Shown: one piece after another, positions 1 through 8,749 of the stretch | Numbering within the stretch: the stretch's first letter is position 1 | Layout of the letters: every line of letters begins with the position of its first letter | Source: CBDFJH01 sp965198095 | GTDB lineage: Bacteria; Latescibacterota; UBA2968; GCA-2709665 | NCBI GenBank assembly: GCA_965198095.1 | Contig: OZ240239.1 | Location: 2,170,001 to 2,234,000 of the forward strand | Reading direction: 5' to 3' | DNA length: 64,000 nucleotides | The notes under the pieces: generated by a model | What the model was told of the DNA's origin: nothing | Databases searched by the model: none | The model's input: only the letters and a program-made list of their open reading frames with translations | Made by a program: the position numbers and the translations under genes

Positions 1-783
1 GTCTACAAACCCGTTGGCAAGGACCTGCTCGGCCCGCTGGGCCCTTCTCAGGGCACCCATCTCCTCTTCTCCGACTGACCGCTCCGTGATTCGCTCACCG
101 GTGAATCCGATGAGGGCATCGGGCTCGGCAATGTTTATATCGCCGATCAAGGCGTAACTGGCCGAGACGCCCGCGGTTGTCGGGTCGGTCAACAATGAGA
201 TGAAAGGCGGGCCCTCCTCGGCAAACTGAGCCAGCTTCACGTTGATCTTGGCCAGTTGCATCAGCGAGAGAATACTCTCCTGCATTCTGGCTCCCCCTGA
301 ACGACAAATGAGGATCAAAGGGAACCCCTCTGCTGCACATCTGTCGACCAAACGGCAAATCCTTTCTCCCTCCGCCGAGCCCAGAGAGCCACCTCTGAAA
401 CCGAACTCGTGGATTCCAATGCCTACGGGTCGTCCGGAAATCCTTCCGATGCCCGTACAAACCGCGGCGCCCAGACCGGTTTTTTTTTGGTCGTCTTTGA
501 TTCGATCGATGTACCGCTCCTTGTCTCTGAACCCAAGAACGTCCGCGGACCTGACCTCCCCGGCGATCTCTTGAAACGTGCCCTCATCCACAACGTGGTC
601 GAGGTATTCCCGATAGCCGATCCGGAAATGCGCCCCGCAGTTCGGACAAATGCCATAGTTCTGATCGATCTGTTTCCTGTAGACCGTCTGGTGACACCGC
701 TCGCATTTGATCCAGAGATTCTCCGGTATCCCCTTCCTGACCATGGTCCGGATACCAGACTTCAACCTTTCGAACCAGTTCAC
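1..783 (-). CDS. accD: Acetyl-CoA carboxylase carboxyltransferase subunit beta, 3' end cut by window
   Basis: AccD joins AccA to form the carboxyltransferase that moves CO2 from biotin to acetyl-CoA, the first step of fatty-acid synthesis in the cytoplasm. Reading leftward from a GTG at 783 gives 261 codons without a stop. The N-terminal zinc ribbon has two CxxC pairs (CERC near residue 26 and CPNC near 45). The crotonase-type carboxyltransferase core follows, with the RSGGARMQES and DPTTAGVSASYA motifs typical of AccD. The family is usually about 280-300 residues, so roughly the last 25-40 are outside the window. A purine-rich AAAGGGG lies just before the GTG and supports this start. The gene is divergent from the LysR gene to its right. 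Identification is firm; the exact start is slightly less so. Confidence 0.95.
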   Translation of the reverse strand, partial: MNWFERLKSGIRTMVRKGIPENLWIKCERCHQTVYRKQIDQNYGICPNCGAHFRIGYREYLDHVVDEGTFQEIAGEVRSADVLGFRDKERYIDRIKDDQKKTGLGAAVCTGIGRISGRPVGIGIHEFGFRGGSLGSAEGERICRLVDRCAAEGFPLILICRSGGARMQESILSLMQLAKINVKLAQFAEEGPPFISLLTDPTTAGVSASYALIGDINIAEPDALIGFTGERITERSVGEEEMGALRRAQRAEQVLANGFVD

Positions 784-1310
784 AACATTCCCCTTTGAGA
801 TTTAGGCATTGCCTTTGTCTCTCCGCGCCACCGTCCTGAAACCAATCGGCTTTGCCGGGATATTCATAAGTCTCAATATAGTTTGAAGTTTACTCAAACA
901 GCATCGGCCCGACCCTGGTGGGATCGGCTGAACAATATAGAATGAAGCCGAAGCAGGCACAAGGAGTTTCAGGTCATTTTGCGATTGGGATCGCTTGGAA
1001 AGATCGATCTTTCCTGTTGACTTGGTTTCGCGATCCTTATAGATTACTTTAGTCTTGTTTTACGGATCTTATACTTTTATATTAGTCAAGTTTTTTTTCG
1101 GTCTAAGAACACTAATGGTAAAAAGGCGGGCTTGAGTCAAGTGAGGGCCCTTTTTTGGACCCCCACATTAAATCCTCCACACTGCGACGTTGCCGAACGA
1201 CAGCATACCCAATCGCTGAAGAGGGCGGCGGCTATCCGGAGACGTGGAAGACCGTTTACACAACGGAGCGGAGACGAAAGCTCAAACTGTTTTATCCGGA
1301 GGCGATTACG
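784..1310. other. AT-rich intergenic region between accD and lysR
   Basis: About 530 bases separate the divergent accD and LysR genes. The middle part (about 1010-1110) is markedly AT-rich compared with its GC-rich surroundings, as expected for divergent promoters. I see no convincing gene here. The open frame extending the LysR protein upstream from a TTG at 1155 is not LysR-like and has no good ribosome site. Confidence 0.6.
1017..1045 (+). promoter_or_regulatory. Possible sigma-70 promoter upstream of lysR
   Basis: TTGACT at 1017-1022 and TAGATT at 1040-1045 are 17 bases apart in the AT-rich block. The -10 is imperfect (an overlapping TATAGA would have only 15-base spacing), so this is a weak call made from pattern alone. 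Confidence 0.3.
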
Positions 1311-2222
1311 GTGCTGATTGAAAGTCTGAAGGTTTTTTGTGATCTTGTAGAAACCCAGAGCTTCTCCAAGACGGCGGTACTCAATTCGGTGACCCAGTCC
1401 GCCGTAAGCCAGCAACTAAAGAGCATTGAGAAGCGTCAGGGCAGGCCGCTTTTGGAACGTGAGAAGCGTCGACTGACGCTCACGGCCGAAGGGGAAGTCT
1501 TCTACCGTTATGCAAGAGAAATCGTCAGGCGCTATGAGGAGATGCAGCATCGCATTCAGGCGCTCGGAGGCATCGTTTCCGGCACGGTGCGGCTCTCCTC
1601 CATATACAGTGTCGGGATGCTGGAGCTGGCGCCTTACCTCAAAGCCTTCTTAAAAGCCTATCCCAGAGTCGACTTGAGGCTCCAGTACAGCCAAGCCCAG
1701 GAGATTTATGAGAACGTTGCGAGTAGTGAAATCGACCTTGGGATCGTGGCGTATCCTCGTTCCCAACGCAACGTGGACGTGATGTCGTTTACGGAAGATG
1801 AGGTGGTCTTGATCTGCCACCCTTCGAACCCACTCGCAAAGCAGAAATCTGTTTCTCCCAAGGAAATTGAAGGCATACCCCTGATCCTCTTTACGCCAGA
1901 AACGCCTACGCGACGCGCAATTGACCGGTTTTTCAGGAAGCATGCGGTAAAACCCAACGTCGTTATGGAATTGGACCACATTGCCACGCTCAAGAATGCC
2001 GTTGAAGTCGATATCGGCGTCTCTATCGTTCCTGCGCCCGCCATCGAGCAAGAGAAGGTAAGACAAACGATAGCCGCCTTGCCTTTCACGGGAAATCCCT
2101 TTACGCGTCCGCTGGGAATCCTCTACAGAAGAGGGCGTAGCCTGTCCGTTGCAACTCAGAAACTGCTCGAAGTCCTGACGAACGAAAGGCACCCGCAGTC
2201 CTCCGTCCAAGGTGGTTCCTGA
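1311..2222 (+). CDS. LysR family transcriptional regulator
   Basis: The 303-residue protein has the canonical LysR layout. An N-terminal winged helix-turn-helix (about residues 1-60) contains the recognition pattern SVTQSAVSQQLKSIE. A type 2 periplasmic-binding-protein-like effector domain (about 88-290) follows. LysR proteins bind DNA as tetramers and respond to a small molecule. I chose the GTG at 1311 because GGAGG sits about 8 bases upstream and the protein then begins directly with the LysR helix, at family length. Extending to the TTG at 1155 adds 52 unrelated residues. The target is not obvious. LysR regulators often act on a divergent neighbour, here accD, but accD control by LysR is not something I can support. 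The dsbD gene downstream is on the same strand 97 bases away. Confidence 0.9.
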   Translation: MLIESLKVFCDLVETQSFSKTAVLNSVTQSAVSQQLKSIEKRQGRPLLEREKRRLTLTAEGEVFYRYAREIVRRYEEMQHRIQALGGIVSGTVRLSSIYSVGMLELAPYLKAFLKAYPRVDLRLQYSQAQEIYENVASSEIDLGIVAYPRSQRNVDVMSFTEDEVVLICHPSNPLAKQKSVSPKEIEGIPLILFTPETPTRRAIDRFFRKHAVKPNVVMELDHIATLKNAVEVDIGVSIVPAPAIEQEKVRQTIAALPFTGNPFTRPLGILYRRGRSLSVATQKLLEVLTNERHPQSSVQGGS

Positions 2223-2319
2223 AGCAACCTTTCCAAGCGCTAGGCGCAGGACATTCCGATCATCGCGAATGGCCGGTGGGGCTTCCGCTCCGATGGCCAG
2301 CCGTTCGGTGTAAACAGGC

Positions 2320-4323
2320 ATGAGCCAATCCAGGCCCTCTGGGATTCATCCCCGATCTCGCCCCCCTGCTGCAAACCCCACGGGGACTTTTCTGTTTAGA
2401 TGGGGAGCAGGCTTTGTTTTTGCGCTTTGGATACCCCTATCCGCCGTATCGCAGGTTCCCGCCGAATCAGACCCTCCCGCCTCCTTCGCCTTCCGAGTGG
2501 ATCCAGCAGTTGTGCGCCCGGGAGAGACGGCGACGCTATCCGTAGATGTAACGCTCGGTTCGGACTGGCACATCTATTCAACGACCACGCCGGCAGGCGG
2601 TCCCATCCCGACTGAAGTCCGAATCGAAGAGGGAGACCGTTTTCGGCAGGTCGGAGCTGTCATTCAACCCAGTCCGATCTGGGAATACGATCCAAACTTC
2701 GAGATAGAGGTTGAGTACTATGGCAAATCCGTAACATTTGCGCTACGCGTCGAAACCAGACCAGGCGCCTCGTTGGGTGAGTCCGCCATCAAGGGCAGTA
2801 TCACTTACATGCTCTGCAATCCAACCTCCTGTCTCCTGCCCGTGAGTCTCCCCTTCGCCGTGTCACTCCAAATCGTGTCGGGTCCGCCCCGTTCGGAATA
2901 TGTCCCGAACGCGTCTTCCACCTATTCCGAGATGGAGCAGCTCGATGGCGTTGGCAGCATCCTCGACGTGGGGCGCGCCGTTTCACGAGGGCGCCTGGCC
3001 TTTCTTTCGCTCGCCTTTACCATGGGCCTTATTGCGCTATTGACCCCGTGCGTGTTCCCCATGATCCCGATCACTGTCTCATTTTTTGTCAAGCAGGAAA
3101 GTCGGAGTCGTGTCGAATCGGTCGTGAAGTCGGCCGTCTACTGCTTGGGAATCGTGCTTACGTTCACGGGTTTGGGATTGCTGCTTGCCGCCACGTTGGG
3201 CGCGTCAGGCGCCAATAGATTTGCCGCAAATCCTCTGGTCAACTTGCTTATCGCCGGTCTATTCGTCGCTTTCGCGTTCAATCTCTTCGGGCTTTACGAG
3301 ATCCGTCTGCCGTCCAGCCTGGTAAGCAGGCTCGGTAAGATCAGCGGGGGGAGCTACGGAACCATCCTCGCGATGGGCCTTGCCTTTACGTTCACTTCCT
3401 TTACCTGCACGGCACCGTTCGTCGGCACCCTGCTGGTGCTCACCTCTCAGGGCACCTGGACGTGGCCGCTACTGGGGATGTTGGCTTTTTCAGCAGCGTT
3501 CGCGCTTCCGTTCTTTTTTCTCTCTCTCTTCCCGCAAGGACTGGCCGCCCTACCGAGGAGCGGAAGCTGGCTCAACTCGGTCAAGGTCGTTATGGGATTT
3601 CTTGAACTGGCTGCGGCCTTGAAATTTCTAAGCAACGTCGATCTGGTGTTAAAATGGGGCATCTTGTCTCGGGAGGTCTTCCTCGCCGCGTGGATCGCAA
3701 TCTTTTTCGTCTGTGCGATCTACCTCTTGGGGAAGGTGCGGCTTCCTCACGATGCTCCTTCAAACTCCGTGCGTCCGTTGCGCCTTGTGACAAGCCTGGG
3801 GTGCCTGGCCTTCAGCCTGTACCTCCTGTCAGGACTCCAAGGCGCACCCCTGGGTGAATTTGACGCCTTCCTCCCTCCATATGGAAGCAGCCCGGTTTCA
3901 AAGATCAGGGGAGGTGAGGATCTGTCCTGGCAAGAGAGCTACGAGGAGGCCCTGTCCAAGGCTCAGAGGGAACGTAAACCTGTCTTCATCGACTTTACGG
4001 GCTATGCCTGCACGAACTGCCGTTGGATGGAGGCGAACATCTTTTCGGAGCCCGATATCCGTTCCATGCTCAAACATTTCGTCCTCGTCCAGCTCTACAC
4101 CGACGGTGTTGGAGAAGTCTATGCCCAAAATCGAAACTTTCAAGAGAAGCGATTTGGGACTGTAGCCCTTCCCTTTTATGCAGTCCTTTCCCCTGCTGAT
4201 CGAGAAGTCGCCCGCTTCCCCGGTCTGACGCGAGACAAGCAAGTTTTTCTCAGATTCCTGCAGATCGGCCTGACGGAGGGCGCTCAGGCCAAACGCTCTT
4301 TTACCCCTAATAGAGGCATTTAG
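2320..4323 (+). CDS. dsbD: Thiol:disulfide interchange protein DsbD
   Basis: DsbD moves electrons from cytoplasmic thioredoxin across the inner membrane to periplasmic thiol proteins. All three parts are visible in 667 residues. An export signal and alpha (nDsbD) domain carries the cysteine pair CNPTSC at 166-171. The beta transmembrane domain (about 225-520) includes the conserved LTPCVFPMIP near 241 and a second half with FTCTAP. The C-terminal thioredoxin-fold gamma domain has the active-site CTNC at 564-567. The hydrophobic stretch at about 24-45 is the likely signal peptide. The ATG at 2320 lacks a strong ribosome site, so a nearby alternative start is possible. It probably serves cytochrome c maturation or periplasmic disulfide isomerisation; no partner gene lies beside it. 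Confidence 0.93.
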   Translation: MSQSRPSGIHPRSRPPAANPTGTFLFRWGAGFVFALWIPLSAVSQVPAESDPPASFAFRVDPAVVRPGETATLSVDVTLGSDWHIYSTTTPAGGPIPTEVRIEEGDRFRQVGAVIQPSPIWEYDPNFEIEVEYYGKSVTFALRVETRPGASLGESAIKGSITYMLCNPTSCLLPVSLPFAVSLQIVSGPPRSEYVPNASSTYSEMEQLDGVGSILDVGRAVSRGRLAFLSLAFTMGLIALLTPCVFPMIPITVSFFVKQESRSRVESVVKSAVYCLGIVLTFTGLGLLLAATLGASGANRFAANPLVNLLIAGLFVAFAFNLFGLYEIRLPSSLVSRLGKISGGSYGTILAMGLAFTFTSFTCTAPFVGTLLVLTSQGTWTWPLLGMLAFSAAFALPFFFLSLFPQGLAALPRSGSWLNSVKVVMGFLELAAALKFLSNVDLVLKWGILSREVFLAAWIAIFFVCAIYLLGKVRLPHDAPSNSVRPLRLVTSLGCLAFSLYLLSGLQGAPLGEFDAFLPPYGSSPVSKIRGGEDLSWQESYEEALSKAQRERKPVFIDFTGYACTNCRWMEANIFSEPDIRSMLKHFVLVQLYTDGVGEVYAQNRNFQEKRFGTVALPFYAVLSPADREVARFPGLTRDKQVFLRFLQIGLTEGAQAKRSFTPNRGI

Positions 4324-5047
4324 AGACATCTATGTGGCGCGGCCCGTTCCTCTTGCCCAGAGACTGCCTGTTCCACGTCATCACTTGAGTCGAATCCCAG
4401 AACGGGATCGCTCTCCACACGACGCCGGAGCTACCGAACGATAGGAAATCCCATCTTTCTGATTTCCGAACCCGAAGAAACGGAAGCTGAATTCCCTTGG
4501 GTGGAGCACGACTACCCTAGCCCGGGAGACGGTCTATTCGGAAGTCGAGAGTGCACTTCTGGAAGTGGCCACGCTCTGGCTCAGAACCTACCCGCCGATC
4601 GCGGGGAATTTGCATTTTCCACCGAGGAAGGAGAAGGTCCTCCGCGCTTTTTTACCTCACCCCTGCAGATGTCGCCCGCGACGGCGAAATTGTGAACGCC
4701 GACCTACGCACAGCCGTCGTTCTCAAGCCCGGGGAATGGGCCATTGAAGGCGAAATTCCGCCTAGGCCTTTCAGACGCCCGGCGCCCGATCCGTTTCAAG
4801 CTCGCCGTGATAGCAGGCGACATCCAGCCCACGAGATGGTCCTGATCGGTCACTTACGGAGATCCACGGAACCCATCGCGCTACGGAAGCATCAGCTTCG
4901 CGCATCCGAGTGGAGCGTGGACAGGTGAATGATCCTTGAGGCGCGGGCTGCCTGTGCCTGACGGATACGCCTTGACAATCGAACGGCAAAAGCGCAGTAT
5001 TATGCAGTTCTGCCTTGGCCCGTCCCTCCCTTGAACAAGCTACCCAT
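4324..5047. other. Intergenic region without a recognisable gene
   Basis: About 720 bases lie between dsbD and the response regulator. Short open frames exist (for example 4501-4695 and 4551-4928), but none resembles a family I know and they overlap in different frames. Around 4540-4640 the third frame reads like a plausible protein fragment before breaking, so decayed coding sequence is possible. I could not identify it. Confidence 0.5.
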
Positions 5048-5743
5048 ATGTACAGCATTCTACTCATTGCATCCGAAAGTCGCGGTGCCAGGCTGAAGTC
5101 CGATCTGGAATATATCGGCTACACTGTCAGCCACCTAAATCTAAGAGGGAACGCAACGGCTCTCACGGATCCAGAAGGTCAAAACTCGATTGACCTCATC
5201 GTCATGGAGCCGGACCTGGATCGACTCGCGGAAGACATTCGACGCGTGAGAAAGAGCGAACAGGTCAGAAACACGCCGCTGATCGTGCTCACGGACGAAA
5301 TGACGGCGAACAATCTCGACTTCTCGCTCGGCATAGACGATTTTGTCGTAAGTCCTTACAGCCTTCGAGAAGTGGAGGCGCGTTTGCGTTTGGCGCTATG
5401 GCATGAAGACATGCCCGATGACAAGCAGACGCTCAGGGCAGACGATCTTACCATAAATCTTCAACGCTACGAGGTCCGCGTGAAAGGTTCCGTGATCGAT
5501 CTGACGCTCAAGGAGTACGAACTCCTCAAGCACCTCGTGACTCATCGCGGCAGAGTCTTCACGCGCTCGGACCTTCTTGACAACATCTGGGGCTATGACT
5601 ACTACGGGGGAATGCGCACGGTGGACGTCCACGTCCGTCGCCTCAGATCCAAACTAGGCGACGTGGGACAGTCTATTGCAACGGTGAGAGGCGTGGGTTA
5701 CAGGTTCGATTTTCTACAAAGCAGGACCAGAGCTGCGATCTAA
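5048..5743 (+). CDS. OmpR/PhoB-type response regulator with a degenerate receiver
   Basis: A 231-residue protein has a CheY-like receiver (about 1-117) and an OmpR-type winged-helix DNA-binding domain (about 135-228, with the conserved LTLKEYELL and VRGVGYRF). The winged helix looks fully functional. The receiver does not. The acidic pair after the first strand is Ala8-Ser9 instead of two acids. The phospho-accepting Asp aligns with Glu54 (DLIVME). The conserved Lys aligns with Ser102 (FVVSPY). Only the Thr at 82 is retained. Such a receiver cannot be phosphorylated in the usual way, and no histidine kinase lies nearby. Known atypical regulators such as ChxR work without phosphorylation. ATG 5048 is chosen because the receiver begins there; an upstream TTG at 5015 adds only 11 residues. 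Confidence 0.88.
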   Translation: MYSILLIASESRGARLKSDLEYIGYTVSHLNLRGNATALTDPEGQNSIDLIVMEPDLDRLAEDIRRVRKSEQVRNTPLIVLTDEMTANNLDFSLGIDDFVVSPYSLREVEARLRLALWHEDMPDDKQTLRADDLTINLQRYEVRVKGSVIDLTLKEYELLKHLVTHRGRVFTRSDLLDNIWGYDYYGGMRTVDVHVRRLRSKLGDVGQSIATVRGVGYRFDFLQSRTRAAI

Positions 5744-5796
5744 CGCAGATTGGGAGCTGCAAAGCCGCTTCGTGGGCGATCAAGGGCGAGGTCGCA

Positions 5797-6795
5797 TCAG
5801 CCTCTTCTTCGTGTCTTGACCATCTCGGCAGCCAGCTCGATCGCGCGCAAGAGGTTGGTTTCATCGGCAACTCCCTTCCAGGCGATGTCAAAAGCTGTTC
5901 CGTGGTCCACCGATGTCCTTACGATCGGGAGCCCAAGCGTCACATTCACCGCCTCGTGGAAGGCCATCAACTTGATCGGAATGTGACCTTGATCGTGGTA
6001 CATCGCCACGACCACGTCGAAATCTCCATTGTAGGCTTTGAAGAACGTCGTGTCGGGAGACATCGGCCCGGTGACGTTCCAGCCCGCTCGTCGTGCCTGC
6101 TCAACGCCGGGAAGAATAGCTTCCGTATCCTCCCGCCCAAACAAGCCAGACTCTCCAGCGTGCGGGTTCAAGCCGGCCACGACGATCCGAGGTTCCGGCC
6201 TGCCCAAATCCTTCATCGCACGACCCGCCATAAGGATGGAGTCGAATACTCTCTCCTTTGTTAGCTGCTCGGGGACCTGTCGAATGGCGACGTGTGTGGT
6301 CACGTGCACGACATTCAATCGTCTGGAGGCCAACATCAACCTCACATTCTTGGCCCCGGTTCGATCCGCAAGCAACTCCGTGTGCCCCGCGTAGGCAAAT
6401 CCCGCCTTGTTCATGGCCTCCTTGTTCAAGGGCCCAGTGATGAGACCGTCGACTTCCCCCGACATCGCCAAATCGGCCCCAGCGAAGACCCATTCCACGG
6501 CGGAGCGCCCCGCTTCCGGCAGCACGCAGCCCGGTTGGATCGCAGACAAGTTGAGATTTGATGGCTCATAAATGTCGATTCCGCCCCACTCGTACCAGCC
6601 CTCATCGGGAGAACCGATGGTCCGGATCTCCGACGCCCTTCCTGCGAATTCCAGATTTTCCCTTAGGACACCCGAGTCCCCGATCACCATCGGACGACAC
6701 AGATCGAAGACGTTCCGCCTGGACAACGCTTTTGCAATGATCTCGGGGCCAATGCCGCACGGATCGCCCATCGTAAGCGCCAAGCGGGGCCGCAC
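5797..6795 (-). CDS. pdxA: 4-hydroxythreonine-4-phosphate dehydrogenase family protein (PdxA/PdxA2)
   Basis: PdxA oxidises 4-phosphohydroxy-L-threonine on the way to pyridoxal phosphate. The PdxA2 subgroup instead oxidises D-threonate- or D-erythronate-4-phosphate. The protein shows TMGDPCGIGPEI at the N-terminus, the metal-binding histidine region AGHTELLA, GLNPHAGESG, and the C-terminal YHDQGH and VRTSVDHGTAFDIA motifs, at normal length (332 residues) from the GTG at 6795. The open frame extends to an ATG at 6888. Those extra 31 residues (MVTKGGALGEKEV and onward) match the C-terminus of the DUF1537 kinase immediately upstream, so they are probably the tail of that gene read in frame into pdxA. 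DUF1537-PdxA2 pairs are known for sugar-acid catabolism, so the substrate is uncertain. It is convergent with the response regulator. Confidence 0.9.
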   Translation of the reverse strand: MRPRLALTMGDPCGIGPEIIAKALSRRNVFDLCRPMVIGDSGVLRENLEFAGRASEIRTIGSPDEGWYEWGGIDIYEPSNLNLSAIQPGCVLPEAGRSAVEWVFAGADLAMSGEVDGLITGPLNKEAMNKAGFAYAGHTELLADRTGAKNVRLMLASRRLNVVHVTTHVAIRQVPEQLTKERVFDSILMAGRAMKDLGRPEPRIVVAGLNPHAGESGLFGREDTEAILPGVEQARRAGWNVTGPMSPDTTFFKAYNGDFDVVVAMYHDQGHIPIKLMAFHEAVNVTLGLPIVRTSVDHGTAFDIAWKGVADETNLLRAIELAAEMVKTRRRG

Positions 6796-7624
6796 GGGCG
6801 TGCGCGCTTTCTCCAGATCGGACCTGATTTGGGTGGCCGTATTCACGAGCACCTCTTTCTCACCGAGTGCGCCCCCCTTTGTCACCATGGGAAAATCTTG
6901 TAAGGGTCCCAGACGACCCTATAGACCGGCACATGCCGGGACAAGCCACGCAGGATCTCAGCCCCGCTCGCACCCAGGGCGCGAAGGATCTCCGACGTTG
7001 TCCATCCGCCCGAACTGAATCACGGCCGCGGGAGACGCGTCCTTGACGAGGCACCGCACCACCTGCGAAAGCTCGCGAATCACGCGAGCGGTTTTCCCCA
7101 CGAAACGCCTCGACAGCATGCACGACCTTCGAATGCGAACGTTTCCGGCACACGCTCCGCCGGACGCGAAGCCGCGAATCTCCTCGGAGGAGGCGCGGTA
7201 GGTAGGAATCCGCGACGTCTCGCCCGACCGCTGTCCGATGAACCGGCACGCCGTGGATGCGGTGATGGCCTCCAAGCGTCACCCTCCCTTCGCCCGGAAG
7301 GGCAGGCGCAAAAAAACAGAGATTCAGCCTAAACCCTCGCATAGTGGCCTAAATCTCTGTTGCAAGATTCCCGCGAAGATCGAAATCGACCTTCTTATGG
7401 AAAAGCCTAACCCGCACGCCCGGCACGGCTGCACGAGCGGTCTGAACCAGGCGCTCTGCCGTCAGGCGATCACAGTTCCTGCTCCCTGTATCTAGGATCA
7501 GCACGTCGGCATCGATGTCGCGAACCGTGCCGCCATCGATACCGATGCATACAAGTGTCCGGAGCCCAAACCGGGCAAACCGAAGGCCGGTGTCGCAGGC
7601 TCCTGGTAAAGTCGTCTGCAACCA
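6796..7624 (-). pseudogene. Frameshifted, shortened four-carbon acid sugar kinase (DUF1537)
   Basis: DUF1537 kinases phosphorylate four-carbon sugar acids such as D-threonate. On the minus strand the family can be followed only by changing frames. MVADDFT lies at about 7624-7604, then a one-base shift leads to GACDTGLRFARFGLRTLV. Next come DADVLILDTGSR and KKVDFDLRGN, then a stop near 7349. A new frame carries the hallmark APALPGEGRVTLGGHHR at about 7320-7270. Another frame carries VGKTARVIRELSQVV (about 7100-7060), and another GGWTTSEILRALGASG (about 7008-6960). The final frame carries PMVTKGGALGEKE, contiguous with pdxA. At about 830 bases it is well short of the usual 1.2-1.4 kb, so internal deletions accompany the frameshifts. 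The identification rests on my memory of the family motifs. Confidence 0.75.
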
Positions 7625-7639
7625 TCAAGCATGATAGCA

Positions 7640-8089
7640 CTGCGTTTTCCGAAACGAATCGTGAGCCAGAGAGCCTTGTTCAGACGAGAATGGCTTAGAT
7701 TCCGATCCTTTTTGATCAGGTTGAAAGCGAGCCCGAATCAGATCATATTATCGTCACTTTCCAGGAATTTCACAACAAAAAAGAACCGGATCCCTTCAGT
7801 TGCCGACGAGAAAGATCCGATCGACGGCGCTCCCCGACATTCGCGATGAATTCGACGCGCTCCGCAGGCGCCTCACGATCTGTCGGAAAGATTCCAGGTG
7901 GCGACCAAGGGCCTCATCCGACGCCCTTGGTTAAGACTGATTGATCTCTCGGCACAAGGTTTCAAACGTAAATGATGAAAACGGCCGGACAGTCCGCCCA
8001 CGGGTCGGAGATTGACGCCTGACCGATCGGCCGCGAGAAAATACTGGCATCCCTTTTTAGCTTCAGAACGAATCAAGAAAGGGTCATCT
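7640..8089. other. Intergenic region, nothing recognised
   Basis: About 450 bases between the broken kinase and the intron-like element contain only short frames with no recognisable similarity and no clear structured element. Confidence 0.5.
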
Positions 8090-8405
8090 CGGGATAGGGG
8101 GAGTCTCGCGGCTCCTTCCCTCCCACAGGACCGTACGTACGGTTCCGTATACGGCGGTTCAAGACGAGCCGGCCAGGCGGCGATACTCCTGGATGAGGAG
8201 CTCACGCGTCCCAGCCTGGACAGGCCCCAGGTGGGCACGGCCTGGCTCATATGGGAGGCCTCTGCGTTCCACCAGGGGTCTCCCATTGTATGCGGCTCGT
8301 ATACCTCTCGGATCGGAACCTTCCAAGCCGCTTCCCGGCTCGGTCTCCCTTACCGGCTGAAAGCTCCGGGTTGTTCCTCCGGCGCTTCGCGCCTGCCCGG
8401 CACAC
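8090..8405 (-). mobile_element. Degenerate, ORF-less group IIC intron
   Basis: Read on the minus strand, the element begins with GTGTGCC (8405-8399), the 5' end typical of group IIC introns. It starts directly after a Rho-independent terminator hairpin, the classic IIC insertion site. Near its 3' end (8160-8124) is a domain V sequence beginning GAACCGCCGTATAC. Its stem is capped by GAAC with a C-G pair that swaps the C-C/G-G of the Oceanobacillus iheyensis intron compensatorily. A domain VI-like stem and a terminal CCTATCCCGAG follow. The lower domain V strand has CC where GG is expected, giving two C-C mismatches, so it is probably inactive. At about 316 bases it lacks a maturase ORF and most of the internal domains. 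A related copy lies at 45443. Comparison is with intron sequence from memory. Confidence 0.65.
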
Positions 8406-8409
8406 CACG

Positions 8410-8442
8410 AAAGAACGGCCGCGATCGACGATCGCGGCCGTT
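8410..8442 (-). terminator. Rho-independent terminator
   Basis: A 12-base perfect stem (8414-8425 with 8431-8442, loop 8426-8430), very GC-rich, is followed on the minus strand by a T-rich TTCTTTC. It lies just after the small ORF ending at 8471 and immediately before the 5' end of the group IIC element. Confidence 0.75.
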
Positions 8443-8470
8443 TGAACCTTCCATTAGCTTTTAGAGGCCG

Positions 8471-8674
8471 TTAGGGAGAATCCAGCGCGTTTCGCAGGAT
8501 TACGGCCGGGTAAACAGCCCGGTGGCATAGACCCTCCTCTCTTACACGTTTGGCCCTCAACTCACATCCGCGGTTCCTCTCACTCAGATCGAGAACCTTC
8601 AAGGTCCAGGCCTCAGGAAGATCACATTCCGGGCAGCAGAGAATCTTGTCAGCGCCAGGCTTGGACTTGCTCAA
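8471..8674 (-). CDS. Small putative zinc-ribbon protein
   Basis: A 67-residue open frame begins with TTG at 8674. It has CCPEC near residues 13-17, then VLDLSERNRGCELRAKR, then GLCHRAVY. The spacing of a CxxC knuckle, a VLD stretch and an arginine-rich segment before another Cys loosely recalls the NrdR-type zinc ribbon, but the match is weak and no ATP-cone follows. No clear ribosome site precedes the TTG. Support for its being expressed comes from context: a near-consensus promoter about 75 bases upstream and a strong terminator about 30 bases downstream enclose exactly this stretch. It could instead be a non-coding RNA of about 330 bases. I do not recognise a function. Confidence 0.4.
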   Translation of the reverse strand: MSKSKPGADKILCCPECDLPEAWTLKVLDLSERNRGCELRAKRVREEGLCHRAVYPAVILRNALDSP

Positions 8675-8749
8675 CTGAAAGCTATCGATCGAATCGCGAA
8701 CCCTTTCGGATGGCTGCCTGCTCGCGTCCGTTCTGTCTTACTATACTGA

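Noticed and set aside
1155..1310. Extended N-terminus of the LysR regulator
   Set aside because: The added 52 residues do not resemble LysR and the GTG at 1311 has GGAGG upstream.
4501..4928. Hypothetical genes between dsbD and the response regulator
   Set aside because: The frames overlap each other, lack ribosome sites and have no recognisable motifs.
6796..6888. ATG 6888 as the start of PdxA
   Set aside because: The first 31 residues match the C-terminus of DUF1537 kinases, so GTG 6795 gives the better family start.
8410..8745. tmRNA, 6S RNA, RNase P RNA or SRP RNA in the promoter-terminator unit
   Set aside because: None of the conserved blocks of those RNAs (tRNA-like end, RNase P core, SRP loop) are visible.
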